Shown: piece by piece, positions 9,195 through 18,353 of the stretch | Layout: the number at the start of each line of letters is the position of its first letter | How positions within the stretch are numbered: position 1 is the first letter of the stretch | NCBI RefSeq assembly: GCF_027111315.2 | Contig: NZ_CP114289.2 | Coordinates: 4,439,649-4,503,648, forward strand | DNA from: Flavobacterium limnophilum | GTDB taxonomy: Bacteria; Bacteroidota; Bacteroidia; Flavobacteriales; Flavobacteriaceae | Direction: 5' to 3' | DNA: 64,000 bases | Program-made: the position numbers and the translations under genes | Notes under the pieces: generated by a model | What the model was told of the DNA's origin: nothing | The model's database searches: none | What the model saw: the letters and a program-made list of their open reading frames with translations, nothing else

Positions 9195-10652
9195 ATGAAA
9201 ACAGCCATTTCCCTATTGATTTTACTAGTTTCATTTAGTATATATTCCCAGCCAAAAAAGAAAATGGAATCCAAACCTTTTTCAACAAAAGACAGGATGG
9301 TTGTAGTTTATACTACTGCTGAAAATTCTAGTTTGAGATTGTCAAAAACAGATAATCTGAAATTCAAGGAGTTAAAACAGCCTACAGAAAAACAAGTTTG
9401 TGTTTTTGTAAATCCACTCAAAACTTTTCAGACTCTTCTAGGAATTGGAGGTGCTATTTCAGACGCCAGTGCTGAGGTTTTTGCAAAATTGTCTAAGGAA
9501 AAACAGCAGGAATTACTCAATGCTTATTATAGTTCCGACAAAGGAATTGGTTATTCGTTGATGAGAACGAACATAAACAGTTGTGATTTCAGCAGTGATA
9601 GGTACACTTATATTAAGGAAGGGGATAAGTCATTAAAAACCTTCAACATTGATCACGATAGAAAATACCGTATTCCAATGATAAAAAGAGCAACGGCAAC
9701 GGCAGGTGGAAAAATGACCTTATATGTCAGCCCTTGGTCAGCGCCCGCTTTTATGAAAAGCAACAATGATTTATTGCAAGGAGGTTCTTTATTGGCAGAA
9801 TATTATCAGCCTTGGGCGAACTATTATTCCAAATTCATAAAGGCGTATGAGAAGGAAGGAATTCCAATTTGGGGATTGACGCTACAAAATGAACCAATGG
9901 CCATTCAAAGATGGGAATCCTGCATTTATACCGCAGAAGAGGAAAGAGATTTTTTGAAAAATTATTTAGGACCAACATTGGCAAAAGAAGGGTTGGGAGA
10001 TAAAAAAATAATTGTATGGGATCATAATCGGGATTTGATGAATCAAAGAGCCGATGTTATTTTTTCGGATCCCGATGCTTCAAAATACGCTTGGGGATTG
10101 GGCTTTCATTGGTACGAAACCTGGGCTGGCGGAAAACCGATGTTTGAAAATGTAGGGAAAGTGCACGAAGCGTATCCTTCAAAAAATCTAATTTTTACCG
10201 AAGGTTGCGTCGAAAAATTCGATGCGTCTAAATACCAATTTTGGGCTAATGGAGTGCGATACGGCACTTCGATGATAAACGATTTCAATAACGGAACCGT
10301 GGCCTGGACCGATTGGAACATACTTCTTGATGAAAACGGTGGGCCAAATCACGTCGGCAATTTTTGTTTTGCACCCGTTCACGGAGACACAAAAACAGGC
10401 GAATTAATTTATACGCCTTCTTATTATTATATTGGACATTTTTCAAAATTCATTCGTCCAAATGCCAAAAGAGTCAGCACCGTGGTCAGTAGAGACAGTT
10501 TGTTGAGCACGTCTTTCATTAATTCAAACGGAAAAATGGTGACTGTCGTGATGAATCAAAGTAATGAAAAAGTGGTTTATAATTTATGCATTGGAACACA
10601 AGCCACAGAGGTTTCTATTTTGCCCAATGCCATTCAAACATTGGTTTATTAA
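9195..10652 (+). CDS. GH30 beta-1,6-glucanase/glucosylceramidase-like enzyme
   Basis: A 485-residue GH30 protein with a signal peptide ending near IYSQ. The acid/base is Glu233 in LQNEP and the nucleophile is Glu336 in FTEG. A small C-terminal beta-domain follows (VVMNQSNEKVVYN...). Characterised bacterial GH30 members of this type cleave beta-1,6-glucosyl links, which fits removal of laminarin side branches. The function is inferred from family and context. It lies 63 bases before the second GH3 gene and is probably in the same operon. Confidence 0.9.
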   Translation: MKTAISLLILLVSFSIYSQPKKKMESKPFSTKDRMVVVYTTAENSSLRLSKTDNLKFKELKQPTEKQVCVFVNPLKTFQTLLGIGGAISDASAEVFAKLSKEKQQELLNAYYSSDKGIGYSLMRTNINSCDFSSDRYTYIKEGDKSLKTFNIDHDRKYRIPMIKRATATAGGKMTLYVSPWSAPAFMKSNNDLLQGGSLLAEYYQPWANYYSKFIKAYEKEGIPIWGLTLQNEPMAIQRWESCIYTAEEERDFLKNYLGPTLAKEGLGDKKIIVWDHNRDLMNQRADVIFSDPDASKYAWGLGFHWYETWAGGKPMFENVGKVHEAYPSKNLIFTEGCVEKFDASKYQFWANGVRYGTSMINDFNNGTVAWTDWNILLDENGGPNHVGNFCFAPVHGDTKTGELIYTPSYYYIGHFSKFIRPNAKRVSTVVSRDSLLSTSFINSNGKMVTVVMNQSNEKVVYNLCIGTQATEVSILPNAIQTLVY

Positions 10653-10715
10653 AAAAGCGAGGATTTATAAAGACATAATTAGACGATTGAACAACAAGAA
10701 ACACGGATTTAAAAG

Positions 10716-12944
10716 ATGAAAAAAACAATAACCACAACACTTTTATTGGCATTCTTTTTTGCTTTTTCACAACCAAAAACAATAGACCAAAAAGTCGATG
10801 CTTTATTAAAGCAAATGACGCTTGAAGAGAAAATTGGACAGCTAAATCAATACAATGACGATTCGAAAGCCACGGGGCCAATTACGGTTGACAATGACAA
10901 AGCTAGCCAAATTCGAAATGGACAAGTTGGCTCATTGTTGAATTGTCTTGGAACGGAACGCACAAGAAGTTGGCAAAAAATGGCGATGGAATCCCGTCTA
11001 AAAATCCCGTTGTTGTTTGGTCAAGACGTCATTCATGGTTATAAAACAACATTTCCGGTTCCGTTGGGCGAAGCCGCAAGTTGGGATTTGGAAGCCATAC
11101 AAAAAGCAGCAAGAATAGCCGCCGTCGAAGCTTCGGCCTCAGGAATTCATTGGACATTTGCGCCCATGGTGGACATTGCCCGTGATCCGCGTTGGGGACG
11201 TGTAATGGAAGGCGCTGGCGAAGATCCGTATTTAGGTTCTTTGATTGCCAAAGCCCGAGTAATTGGTTTTCAAGGCGAAAAGTTAGGAGGAATTGATGCA
11301 GTCATGGCTTGTGTCAAACATTTTGCAGCTTATGGTGCAGCCGTTGGCGGAAGGGATTACAACTCGGTGGACATGAGCGAAAGAATGCTTTGGGAGGTTT
11401 ATCTTCCACCGTTCAAAGCGGCTCTTGATGCGGGTGCAGCCACTTTTATGAATTCTTTTAATGACTTGAACGGAATTCCTGCAACCGGAAATAAATACTT
11501 GCAAAGGGACATCCTGAAAGGAAAATGGGGTTTCAAAGGCTTTGTGGTTTCAGATTGGGGTTCCATTGGCGAAATGCAAAATCACGGCTATGCCAAAGAC
11601 GGAAAAGAAGCAGCTTATCTTGCCATCACGGCGGGAAGCGATATGGATATGGAAAGCAGATGCTACAAAAACAATTTGGAAGCATTATTGAAAGAAAAAA
11701 GAATTGACATCCAGTTAGTGGATGATGCCGTCAAGCGAATTTTACGCAAGAAATTCGAGTTGGGATTATTCGATGATCCGTATCGTTTTTGCAATGCCGA
11801 AAGAGAAAAAGCGGCACTAAACAATCCAGAACATACCAAAGCAGCAAGGGAAATTGGTGCCAAAAGCATCGTGTTGTTGAAAAATGATTCAAATGTATTG
11901 CCGCTTTCTAAAGACACGAAAACTATCGCTTTTATTGGCCCTTTGGTTAAAGAATACAAGCAAAACATGGGATTTTGGGATGTGGATTTGCCTGGAGTTG
12001 ATTATGAAAAATTGGTGGTTTCACAATGGGATGGTTTGCAAAACAAGGTTGGAAAAAATACAAAATTGTTATACGCCAAAGGTTGCGAAATTGAAGGAGA
12101 CAACAAAGATGGTTTTGCCGAAGCCGTAAAAATAGCTTCACAAGCCGACGTGGTCATTATGAGTATTGGAGAAAAAAGAGATATGAGCGGCGAAGCCAAA
12201 AGCAGAAGCAATATCAACATTCCAGGCGTTCAGGAAGAATTGGTCAAAGCCATTCAAGCCACGGGAAAACCGGTGGTGGTTTTGATAAATACGGGACGAC
12301 CATTGGTTTTTAATTCTACTGCCGATACCGTGCCTGCCATACTTTATACTTGGTGGCTGGGAACAGAAGCCGGAAATTCGATTGCCGACGTGTTGTTTGG
12401 AGACGTCAATCCAAGTGCAAAATTGCCAATGACTTTTCCAAGGGAAGTGGGACAAATTCCGATTTATTATAACCATTTCAATACCGGAAGACCGGCCAAA
12501 AACGATACGGATTTGATGTATACTTCCGCTTACATTGATTTGTCCATTAGTCCCAAATTTCCTTTTGGATTTGGATTGAGTTATACGGCTTTTCGATATT
12601 CCGATTTGAAAATGTCCAAGAATAAAATGAAAAACAATGAAACAATTGAAGTTACTGCAAACATCACCAACACGGGAAAATATGCCGGGGAAGAAGTGGT
12701 GCAATTGTATTTGCGGGATAAATTCGGCTCCGTGGTTAGGCCTATAAAAGAACTGAAAGGATTCGAGAAAATCAAACTCAATGTGGGGGAAACCAAAACC
12801 GTGAAATTTGTGATTGACAACCAAAAATTATCTTTTTACAACGATAAACTGGAATTCAAATCAGAACCGGGCGATTTTGACTTGATGATTGGTTCGTCTT
12901 CGGAAGATATTCGCTTGAAAGGGGATTTTGAATTGCTGAACTAA
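10716..12944 (+). CDS. GH3 beta-glucosidase, BglX-like
   Basis: A 742-residue periplasmic GH3 enzyme with an N-terminal signal (FFAFSQP). The nucleophile is Asp280 in FVVSDWGSIGEM. The KHFAAYGAA and GRDYNSVDMSERMLWEVYLPPF segments and the C-terminal fibronectin III-like domain match BglX-type beta-glucosidases. It is the last enzyme of the glucan locus. Its codons look more GC-rich at third positions than those of the first GH3, a hint that the enzymes were assembled from different sources (weak). Confidence 0.93.
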   Translation: MKKTITTTLLLAFFFAFSQPKTIDQKVDALLKQMTLEEKIGQLNQYNDDSKATGPITVDNDKASQIRNGQVGSLLNCLGTERTRSWQKMAMESRLKIPLLFGQDVIHGYKTTFPVPLGEAASWDLEAIQKAARIAAVEASASGIHWTFAPMVDIARDPRWGRVMEGAGEDPYLGSLIAKARVIGFQGEKLGGIDAVMACVKHFAAYGAAVGGRDYNSVDMSERMLWEVYLPPFKAALDAGAATFMNSFNDLNGIPATGNKYLQRDILKGKWGFKGFVVSDWGSIGEMQNHGYAKDGKEAAYLAITAGSDMDMESRCYKNNLEALLKEKRIDIQLVDDAVKRILRKKFELGLFDDPYRFCNAEREKAALNNPEHTKAAREIGAKSIVLLKNDSNVLPLSKDTKTIAFIGPLVKEYKQNMGFWDVDLPGVDYEKLVVSQWDGLQNKVGKNTKLLYAKGCEIEGDNKDGFAEAVKIASQADVVIMSIGEKRDMSGEAKSRSNINIPGVQEELVKAIQATGKPVVVLINTGRPLVFNSTADTVPAILYTWWLGTEAGNSIADVLFGDVNPSAKLPMTFPREVGQIPIYYNHFNTGRPAKNDTDLMYTSAYIDLSISPKFPFGFGLSYTAFRYSDLKMSKNKMKNNETIEVTANITNTGKYAGEEVVQLYLRDKFGSVVRPIKELKGFEKIKLNVGETKTVKFVIDNQKLSFYNDKLEFKSEPGDFDLMIGSSSEDIRLKGDFELLN

Positions 12945-13114
12945 CTTCAAGAACACATTTTCTCGTCAAGATTTGGTGGAAAATGAAAAATTTGAAGGCA
13001 ACAAAAAGAGTAGTTTATCCGAAATATTGGAATTGTAACGGTGAATATTGCGGCTTTTGCTTTTTTAGGGTTGATTTGTAAACCAAATAGGGGTCTTGGT
13101 TTTTAAAAAGACGA

Positions 13115-13924
13115 ATGGGGTTTATGAATTTTATGAAAACAGCAAAAGAAATAGTTGGGATTGTAGTGGTGCTTTTGATGACACTTTGTTCTTGCACCAG
13201 CGACCCAATCGAACAAGTGCAGTTCTTGAAAAAGGTCGTTGAGGTTTCAGTTGACGGAACTTCAAATACAACGATTCTTTCTTACGATGGAAATAAGTTA
13301 GTGGCTATCGACAAAGCGGACCAACTTTCTAAATTTTATTATACAGGCAATTTAATTACCAAAGTTGCGGTGTTGGATAAAACAACGCAACACGCCAATA
13401 CATTGGACTATTCCTATTCAGAAGATGGGAAATTGACCAAGATCACGTCGTCTGATAATTACGTGATAAATTATATTCACAACAATGATGGTTCTGTTTC
13501 TTATGAAAAATTGACCAAGGATTCCAGCAATTTTGAAGTTAAAAACCATCATGGAATCATGTATTTTCAAAACGGAAATCTCGTTAAAGACGAAAAAACT
13601 TTAGACGATGCAGGAAAAGGAATTTCGGCTAAAAACAGCGTCAGTGTAGAGTACGACTATAAAAACAATGCCTTGAAAAACATTTTGGGGTTCGATAAAT
13701 TGTTGAATTATTCTAAAATAATTTCCTCAAATAATGAAATTAGTAGTACCGAGGTTTCATCGGTTAAGTATTTGGATGACGACCAAGTTGTTTCTGCCAT
13801 AAAAAGAATCGACAGCAAATACCAATACAATTCAAATGGCTATCCAACAGAAATTGTTTCAGAAAACATGGTGTTTGGCGGTTCTGATTCCAACCATTTA
13901 AAATCGCAATTATTCTACAATTAG
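13115..13924 (+). CDS. lipoprotein with YD/RHS-like strand repeats
   Basis: A 269-residue lipoprotein (LCSCTSDP) made of short beta-hairpin repeats such as YDGNKLVAIDKADQLSKFYY and YSYSEDGKLTKITSSD. These resemble the repeat domains found in Bacteroidota DUF4595-type lipoproteins. A later in-frame ATG (MKTAKEIV) six codons in is an equally good start. The function is unknown. It sits between the glucan locus and the GSCFA gene, with no link to either that I can support. Confidence 0.65.
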   Translation: MGFMNFMKTAKEIVGIVVVLLMTLCSCTSDPIEQVQFLKKVVEVSVDGTSNTTILSYDGNKLVAIDKADQLSKFYYTGNLITKVAVLDKTTQHANTLDYSYSEDGKLTKITSSDNYVINYIHNNDGSVSYEKLTKDSSNFEVKNHHGIMYFQNGNLVKDEKTLDDAGKGISAKNSVSVEYDYKNNALKNILGFDKLLNYSKIISSNNEISSTEVSSVKYLDDDQVVSAIKRIDSKYQYNSNGYPTEIVSENMVFGGSDSNHLKSQLFYN

Positions 13925-13948
13925 TTCTATTTTTGTAAAAAATAATAG

Positions 13949-14896
13949 ATGCAGTTTAGAACTAAAATTTCCATTCCCAAAAACGACAATCCAATAGATT
14001 ACAATTCGAAAATGGTGTCTTTGGGTTCTTGTTTTGCCGTGAACATGGCCGAGAAATTAGATTATTTCAAGTTCCAAAACACCTGCAATCCGTTCGGGAT
14101 TTTATTTCATCCATTGGCAATAGAAAAATTGGTTGATTTTGCCGTTTCCGGAAAACAATTTACGGAAGAAGACGTTTTTTTTTACAACGAACGTTGGCAT
14201 TCTTTCGACCTGCATTCGGATTGCAGTAATTCCAGCAAGGAGGAATTAATCGCTAATTTGAATGCCATTGTAAAATCAACTCGCCAACAAATAAGCGAGG
14301 CAACCCACATCATCATCACTTACGGAACTTCTTGGGTATATAGAAACATTGATGCAAATCAAATTGTTGCCAATTGTCATAAAGTACCCCAAAAGCAATT
14401 TGGCAAAGAAATCTTGTCGGTTGCAATTATCGAAAATTCGATTCAAAACACAATCGATTTAATCCAAAAAATCAATCCAAAAGCGAATATTATTTTCACG
14501 GTTTCGCCCGTTCGCCACCTCAAAGACGGCTATGTGGAAAATCAATTGAGTAAATCGCATTTGATTTCTGCTTTGCATTCTTCCAGCTTCCAACTTCCAA
14601 CTTCAAGCTATTTCCCTTCCTACGAAATCATGATGGACGAACTTCGCGACTATCGATTTTATGCCGAAGACATGATTCATCCCAATCAGGTAGCGATAGA
14701 TTATATTTGGGAACGATTTTCCGAAACCTCTATTTCTGAAGAAAGTCATTCGGTTATGAAAGAAGTCGAAACCATTCAAAAAGGATTGCAGCACCGTCCC
14801 TTTAATCCAAATTCCGAAAGTCACCAGCAATTTTTATCGAAACTTCAAGATAAAATGGCTAAATTAGTATCGCAATATTCATTTATGAAATTTTAA
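13949..14896 (+). CDS. GSCFA-domain protein
   Basis: A 315-residue protein with the family-naming motif (SLGSCFAVNMAEKL, about residues 25-38) and the conserved ITYGTSWVYR, FTVSPVRHLKDG and DMIHPNQVAIDYIW blocks. GSCFA proteins are SGNH-hydrolase-like and common in Bacteroidota. Their substrate is not established. Cytoplasmic by appearance (no signal). The DUF4230 gene starts two bases after its stop, so the two are co-transcribed. Confidence 0.88.
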   Translation: MQFRTKISIPKNDNPIDYNSKMVSLGSCFAVNMAEKLDYFKFQNTCNPFGILFHPLAIEKLVDFAVSGKQFTEEDVFFYNERWHSFDLHSDCSNSSKEELIANLNAIVKSTRQQISEATHIIITYGTSWVYRNIDANQIVANCHKVPQKQFGKEILSVAIIENSIQNTIDLIQKINPKANIIFTVSPVRHLKDGYVENQLSKSHLISALHSSSFQLPTSSYFPSYEIMMDELRDYRFYAEDMIHPNQVAIDYIWERFSETSISEESHSVMKEVETIQKGLQHRPFNPNSESHQQFLSKLQDKMAKLVSQYSFMKF

Positions 14897-14898
14897 TT

Positions 14899-15519
14899 AT
14901 GCAAAGAAGAATTTTATTGGCAGCGGGAATCATGGTGGCAATCATCTTGCTTTTCAAATTCTGTGATTTCAAAAAAGAAGACGATTCCACCTTGGAATAC
15001 AACACCAATCTCATCCAGCAACAAATAGTCAATGTGGGAAAATTGGTCGTTACCGAAGGACATTTTGCCGAAGTGGTTACCTATAAAGATCAGGACAAAT
15101 ACCTGATGGACATGGTTTCTTTCGAAAAGAAAGCCATCGTAATTGTCAATGCCGATGTAACGGTAGCCTACGATTTACACCAAATGAAATACGACATCGA
15201 CGAAAAAAACAAGACCATCACTATCGTGAATATCCCAAAAGAAGAGATAAAAATAAGCCCGGACATTAAATATTATGATGTGGAGCAAAGCCAAATGAAT
15301 CCTTTTACGGGAGATGATTACAACAAAATAAACAAAATCGTCCGAGCCAATTTGGCCAAGAAAATTGAAAAATCTTCCCTGAAAACCAACGCCAAAAACC
15401 GATTGATTTCGGAACTTTCGAAAATGCTGATTCTGACCAATACTATGGGGTGGACTCTTAAATACGAAGGCGAAATTATAGAAAAAGAAGCTGATTTTAA
15501 TCAAAAAATGAAAGGGTAA
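14899..15519 (+). CDS. DUF4230 membrane-anchored protein
   Basis: A 206-residue protein with an uncleaved N-terminal membrane anchor (residues about 4-22) and a periplasmic domain matching DUF4230 (KLVVTEGHFAEVVTYKD, KAIVIVNADVTVAYDL, ARANLAKKIEKSSL-like helix). Function unknown. Its transcription terminator was interrupted by an insertion sequence 46 bases downstream. Confidence 0.8.
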   Translation: MQRRILLAAGIMVAIILLFKFCDFKKEDDSTLEYNTNLIQQQIVNVGKLVVTEGHFAEVVTYKDQDKYLMDMVSFEKKAIVIVNADVTVAYDLHQMKYDIDEKNKTITIVNIPKEEIKISPDIKYYDVEQSQMNPFTGDDYNKINKIVRANLAKKIEKSSLKTNAKNRLISELSKMLILTNTMGWTLKYEGEIIEKEADFNQKMKG

Positions 15520-15536
15520 AAATCTTCTTTTAATGC

Positions 15537-15565
15537 AAAAAGCCACATCTTTTGAGGATGTAGCT
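15537..15565 (+). terminator. intrinsic terminator split by an insertion sequence
   Basis: The left arm AAAAAGCCACATC and loop TTTTGAG are followed by GATGTAGCT, where the IS begins. The missing T-run is found on the far side of the IS, where the duplicated ATGTAGCT continues into TTTTTGATTTG. Joining the halves rebuilds a standard hairpin plus T-run. Confidence 0.75.
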
Positions 15566-15619
15566 GACACTATCCCAAAAAGTGTGTAAGTTTAAAAATA
15601 TAGGGGTTTGATTTTTTAA

Positions 15620-16816
15620 TTAAAGTTGAACCCTTTTTTCAAATATAGTTAAGAACTGGTTGAGGATTAATCCCCAGTTTTGGATTGGCATCGACCATTT
15701 TTTGGTTGCCTCTCTCAAAGCCAAATATACAGATTTTAAAACAGCTTCATCCGTTGGGAATGATAATTTGTTTTTAGTGTATTTTCTGATTTTACCATTG
15801 AGGTTTTCGATTAAATTTGTGGTGTAAATTATCTTTCTGATTTCTACTGGAAAGTCAAAGAATACGGTAAGTTCCTCCCAATTTTCTTCCCAGGATTTAA
15901 TCGCATAAGGATATTTATTATTCCATTTTTTAGAAAAATCTCCCAGAGATGCTTTAGCAGCTTCTTTAGTTGGAGCATTGTAAATAAGCTTCATATCTGC
16001 CGAAAATTCCTTTTTATCTTTCCAAACCACATAACGAGCTGAGTTTCTAATTTGATGTACTACACAGATTTGGGTTTGTGATTCTGGGAATACATTTTTG
16101 ATAGTTTGCGTAAAACCATTTAGATTGTCAGTAGCAGTAATTAGTATATCTTCAACTCCTCTAGCTTTTAAATCTGTTAAAACGCCAAGCCAGAAACTAG
16201 CACTTTCATTCTTTCCTAGCCACATTCCAAGGACTTCTTTTTTACCTTCTCTATTAAGTCCAACGGCTAAATAGATGGTTTTATTGACTATTTTTGAGTT
16301 TTCTCTAACTTTAAAAACAATTCCGTCCATCCAGACTATCAGATAAACAGCCTCTAAAGGTCGGTTTTGCCAAGCAATAATATCACTCGAAACCGTGTCG
16401 GTTATCCTAGAAATAGTACTAGTGGAAACCTCAAAATTATAAACTTCTCTTATTTGTTCTTCGATGTCGCTATTGCTCATTCCTTTGGCATAGAGAGAGA
16501 TTATTACGTTCTCTAAACCATCGAGCATATTTTGCCTTTTGGGCACAATTAAAGGGTTAAATGAGGCTTCTCGATCTCTGGGAACTTGAATCTGAGATTC
16601 GCCAAATGAGGTTTTTATTTTCTTGTTAGAAAAACCATTACGAGCATTGGATTTTGTAGTTTTCTCGTGCTTATCATAGCCTAAATGGGCGTCTAATTCG
16701 CCTTCGAGCATTTTCTCTATTCCTCGCTTTTGTAGTTGGGCTAAGAAGCCATAAAGGTCTTCGCCTGTTTTGAATTGCTTCAAAAATTCATCGGATAATA
16801 AATCTTCCTTTTTCAT
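15620..16816 (-). CDS. IS256-family DDE transposase (MULE-like)
   Basis: A full-length 398-residue transposase. The catalytic triad is visible as Asp164 (VWMDGI), Asp230 (TATDNLNG) and Glu337 ([14 protein letters not shown]), with the family's CVVHQIRNS motif at about residues 251-259. No frameshift or stop interrupts it. It is the only gene in the element. Confidence 0.96.
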   Translation of the reverse strand: MKKEDLLSDEFLKQFKTGEDLYGFLAQLQKRGIEKMLEGELDAHLGYDKHEKTTKSNARNGFSNKKIKTSFGESQIQVPRDREASFNPLIVPKRQNMLDGLENVIISLYAKGMSNSDIEEQIREVYNFEVSTSTISRITDTVSSDIIAWQNRPLEAVYLIVWMDGIVFKVRENSKIVNKTIYLAVGLNREGKKEVLGMWLGKNESASFWLGVLTDLKARGVEDILITATDNLNGFTQTIKNVFPESQTQICVVHQIRNSARYVVWKDKKEFSADMKLIYNAPTKEAAKASLGDFSKKWNNKYPYAIKSWEENWEELTVFFDFPVEIRKIIYTTNLIENLNGKIRKYTKNKLSFPTDEAVLKSVYLALREATKKWSMPIQNWGLILNQFLTIFEKRVQL

Positions 16817-16844
16817 AAAATGTGTAAAATATTAAAATTAAGTA

Positions 16845-16884
16845 AAAAAAGTATTAGGGTTTGCACAAACCCTAATACTTTTTT
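16845..16884. terminator. palindromic hairpin inside the IS right end
   Basis: GTATTAGGGTTTG pairs perfectly with CAAACCCTAATAC around a 2-base loop, with A-run and T-run flanks on both sides. It stands between the right end and the transposase start. It would stop transcripts entering from outside, a common self-limiting feature of insertion sequences. Confidence 0.65.
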
Positions 16885-16913
16885 TACTTACACACTTTAT
16901 AGGATACTACCAT

Positions 16914-17010
16914 GTAGCTTTTTGATTTGTTTTGCCTGCTCGACTTTGTGGGTGCGAAGTCAGGAGACATTCGCACAGCACGATCCTGTGTTTTAAGGTT
17001 GTTTATTCTT
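16914..17010. repeat. direct repeat copy 1 flanking an AT-rich gene
   Basis: About 95 bases starting TGTAGCTTTTTGATTTG are repeated with few differences at 17629-17726. Inside is a GC-rich inverted motif (GTGCGAA...TTCGCAC). The rest of the 16912-17161 gap shows no supportable gene. Confidence 0.75.
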
Positions 17011-17161
17011 TATGAATACTTCTAGCAGCCAGGAATCTTTATGTATCACACTAATTTAAGATATTTATTGCTTGCTATGGTGATGACAATTACTCTCATC
17101 GTTTATCATTATGTTTTGTTTTTGTAAAACATTGACAATCATAAAGTTTTTATGTGAATAA

Positions 17162-17560
17162 CTATTTATATTTAATTTTCCAATTAATTTTTTCAAGATC
17201 TTCAATTGAATATAAATATTTTTTGTTGTAAATATTTTTCTTTAAAATATTTGCCATACCATACTTAATGATGCTATCTTCTTTAATAATATAAATTCTT
17301 ATTTTTCCGTCTTCGCAAGATTTAAAATACTGCTCCCATCGGATTCTAACTGGATTTATTGTTCCGAAATTATTTGTTTTGACGTCTGCTCCCGAGTCAC
17401 TTTCTGTTATTGCAGACATTTTATTCATATCCTTTTTAGATATAAATGAAATTATATTTTGATTTGAGTGATTTTCAATATATATAAATCTATTTTCTGT
17501 AATATCACATGAAAGTAAAATTGCAATAATTGTTATTGTTAAAATATATTTTTTCATCAA
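17162..17560 (-). CDS. small lipoprotein, unknown
   Basis: A 132-residue lipoprotein (signal to ILLSC, Cys18) of unrecognised family. It is strikingly AT-rich compared with its neighbours and rich in Ile, Lys and Asn. It lies alone between two ~95-base direct repeats, which suggests it arrived by insertion or duplication. No function is proposed. The signal peptide and the intact frame argue that it is a real gene. Confidence 0.6.
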   Translation of the reverse strand: MMKKYILTITIIAILLSCDITENRFIYIENHSNQNIISFISKKDMNKMSAITESDSGADVKTNNFGTINPVRIRWEQYFKSCEDGKIRIYIIKEDSIIKYGMANILKKNIYNKKYLYSIEDLEKINWKIKYK

Positions 17561-17628
17561 TTATGATTTATAATGGGTATGTAATTTTCTATTATCTTAT
17601 GAATCGATAATTAGTTTTCCCCAGCTGG

Positions 17629-17726
17629 TGTAGCTTTTTGATTTGTTTTGCCTGCTCGACTTTGTGGGGGCGAAGTCGGAGACATTCGCCCAGCCCGACC
17701 TTGTTTTTTAAGGCAATTTATTTTTT
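17629..17726. repeat. direct repeat copy 2, running into the DUF4136 gene end
   Basis: This matches copy 1 from TGTAGCTTTTT onwards. The internal inverted motif is GGGCGAA...TTCGCCC here: the GTGC/GCAC pair of copy 1 is changed on both arms, so the stem is kept. The repeat overlaps the last codons of the DUF4136 gene. Confidence 0.75.
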
Positions 17727-18287
17727 CAAAACTGGAGGATATTGCATTAAAATTTTGGACACAAATTCATTGATGACGGCTTCTTTTTGAGAGCGATCTT
17801 GGGTCAAATATCCCACTCCTTCGCCTTGCCAAACCAGCTCATTTCTCTTGGTGTCAACAAAATCTATAAATAAAGTTCCCTCAGTCGAAGTGCTTACATA
17901 AGGGTAGCCGTATCCACCCCAGTAATAAGGATAATAGCCTCTATAGCCCCAATAGGGGTATCCATAACCCCAGCCATAGCCCCAACCGCCATAATAACTG
18001 GATACATCTACTTGTTCTTTTTCTTTGGTAAATATGCCTACCAATAAATCAGGATTATCACTTTTGGTCATTCCTTTTTTGCCAAGTTCCGTTTCGATGG
18101 CATTAAGAATCCTTTTCTTGTCGAGGGTTGAAATTTGTACTTTGTCAATGGCATTTTTATTGAAAGCATAAGTCCTGTATTGACTAAAATCCACACTTTT
18201 GTCAAAATCAGAATATACGCTAATCGAGGATCCACAAGAACTCAATATAAAAAGTAATAGAACGGGGATAAATTTAATTGCTTTCAT
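17718..18287 (-). CDS. DUF4136 lipoprotein
   Basis: A 189-residue lipoprotein (LSSCGSS, Cys18) with the DUF4136 pattern: VYSDFDKSVDFSQYRTYAF near the start, a Gly/Tyr/Trp-rich low-complexity stretch (about residues 100-130), and FIDFVDTKRNELVWQGEGVGYL near the end. Such proteins are outer-membrane or periplasmic and functionally uncharacterised. The gene is transcribed alone on the minus strand. Confidence 0.85.
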   Translation of the reverse strand: MKAIKFIPVLLLFILSSCGSSISVYSDFDKSVDFSQYRTYAFNKNAIDKVQISTLDKKRILNAIETELGKKGMTKSDNPDLLVGIFTKEKEQVDVSSYYGGWGYGWGYGYPYWGYRGYYPYYWGGYGYPYVSTSTEGTLFIDFVDTKRNELVWQGEGVGYLTQDRSQKEAVINEFVSKILMQYPPVLKK

Positions 18288-18353
18288 ATTCTTAAATTTT
18301 AAAAGTTTTCAAGTTTGTTTACAAACCAATTTTTCAAAATAACAATGCTCAAA

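Larger units (their letters stand above)
15566..16911. mobile_element. intact IS256-family insertion sequence (1346 bases)
   Basis: One transposase gene is flanked by imperfect 25-base terminal inverted repeats (20 of 25 match; inner part AAAGTGTGTAAG is identical). The element is bordered by an exact 8-base target duplication ATGTAGCT at 15558-15565 and 16912-16919, as expected for IS256 elements. Intact ends, duplication and open reading frame suggest a recent, possibly active insertion. Confidence 0.93.

Noticed and set aside
12138..12824. 228-codon open frame on the minus strand
   Set aside because: It is a shadow of the GH3 gene: low-complexity His/Phe-rich product, no signal or motif, fully inside a well-supported gene.
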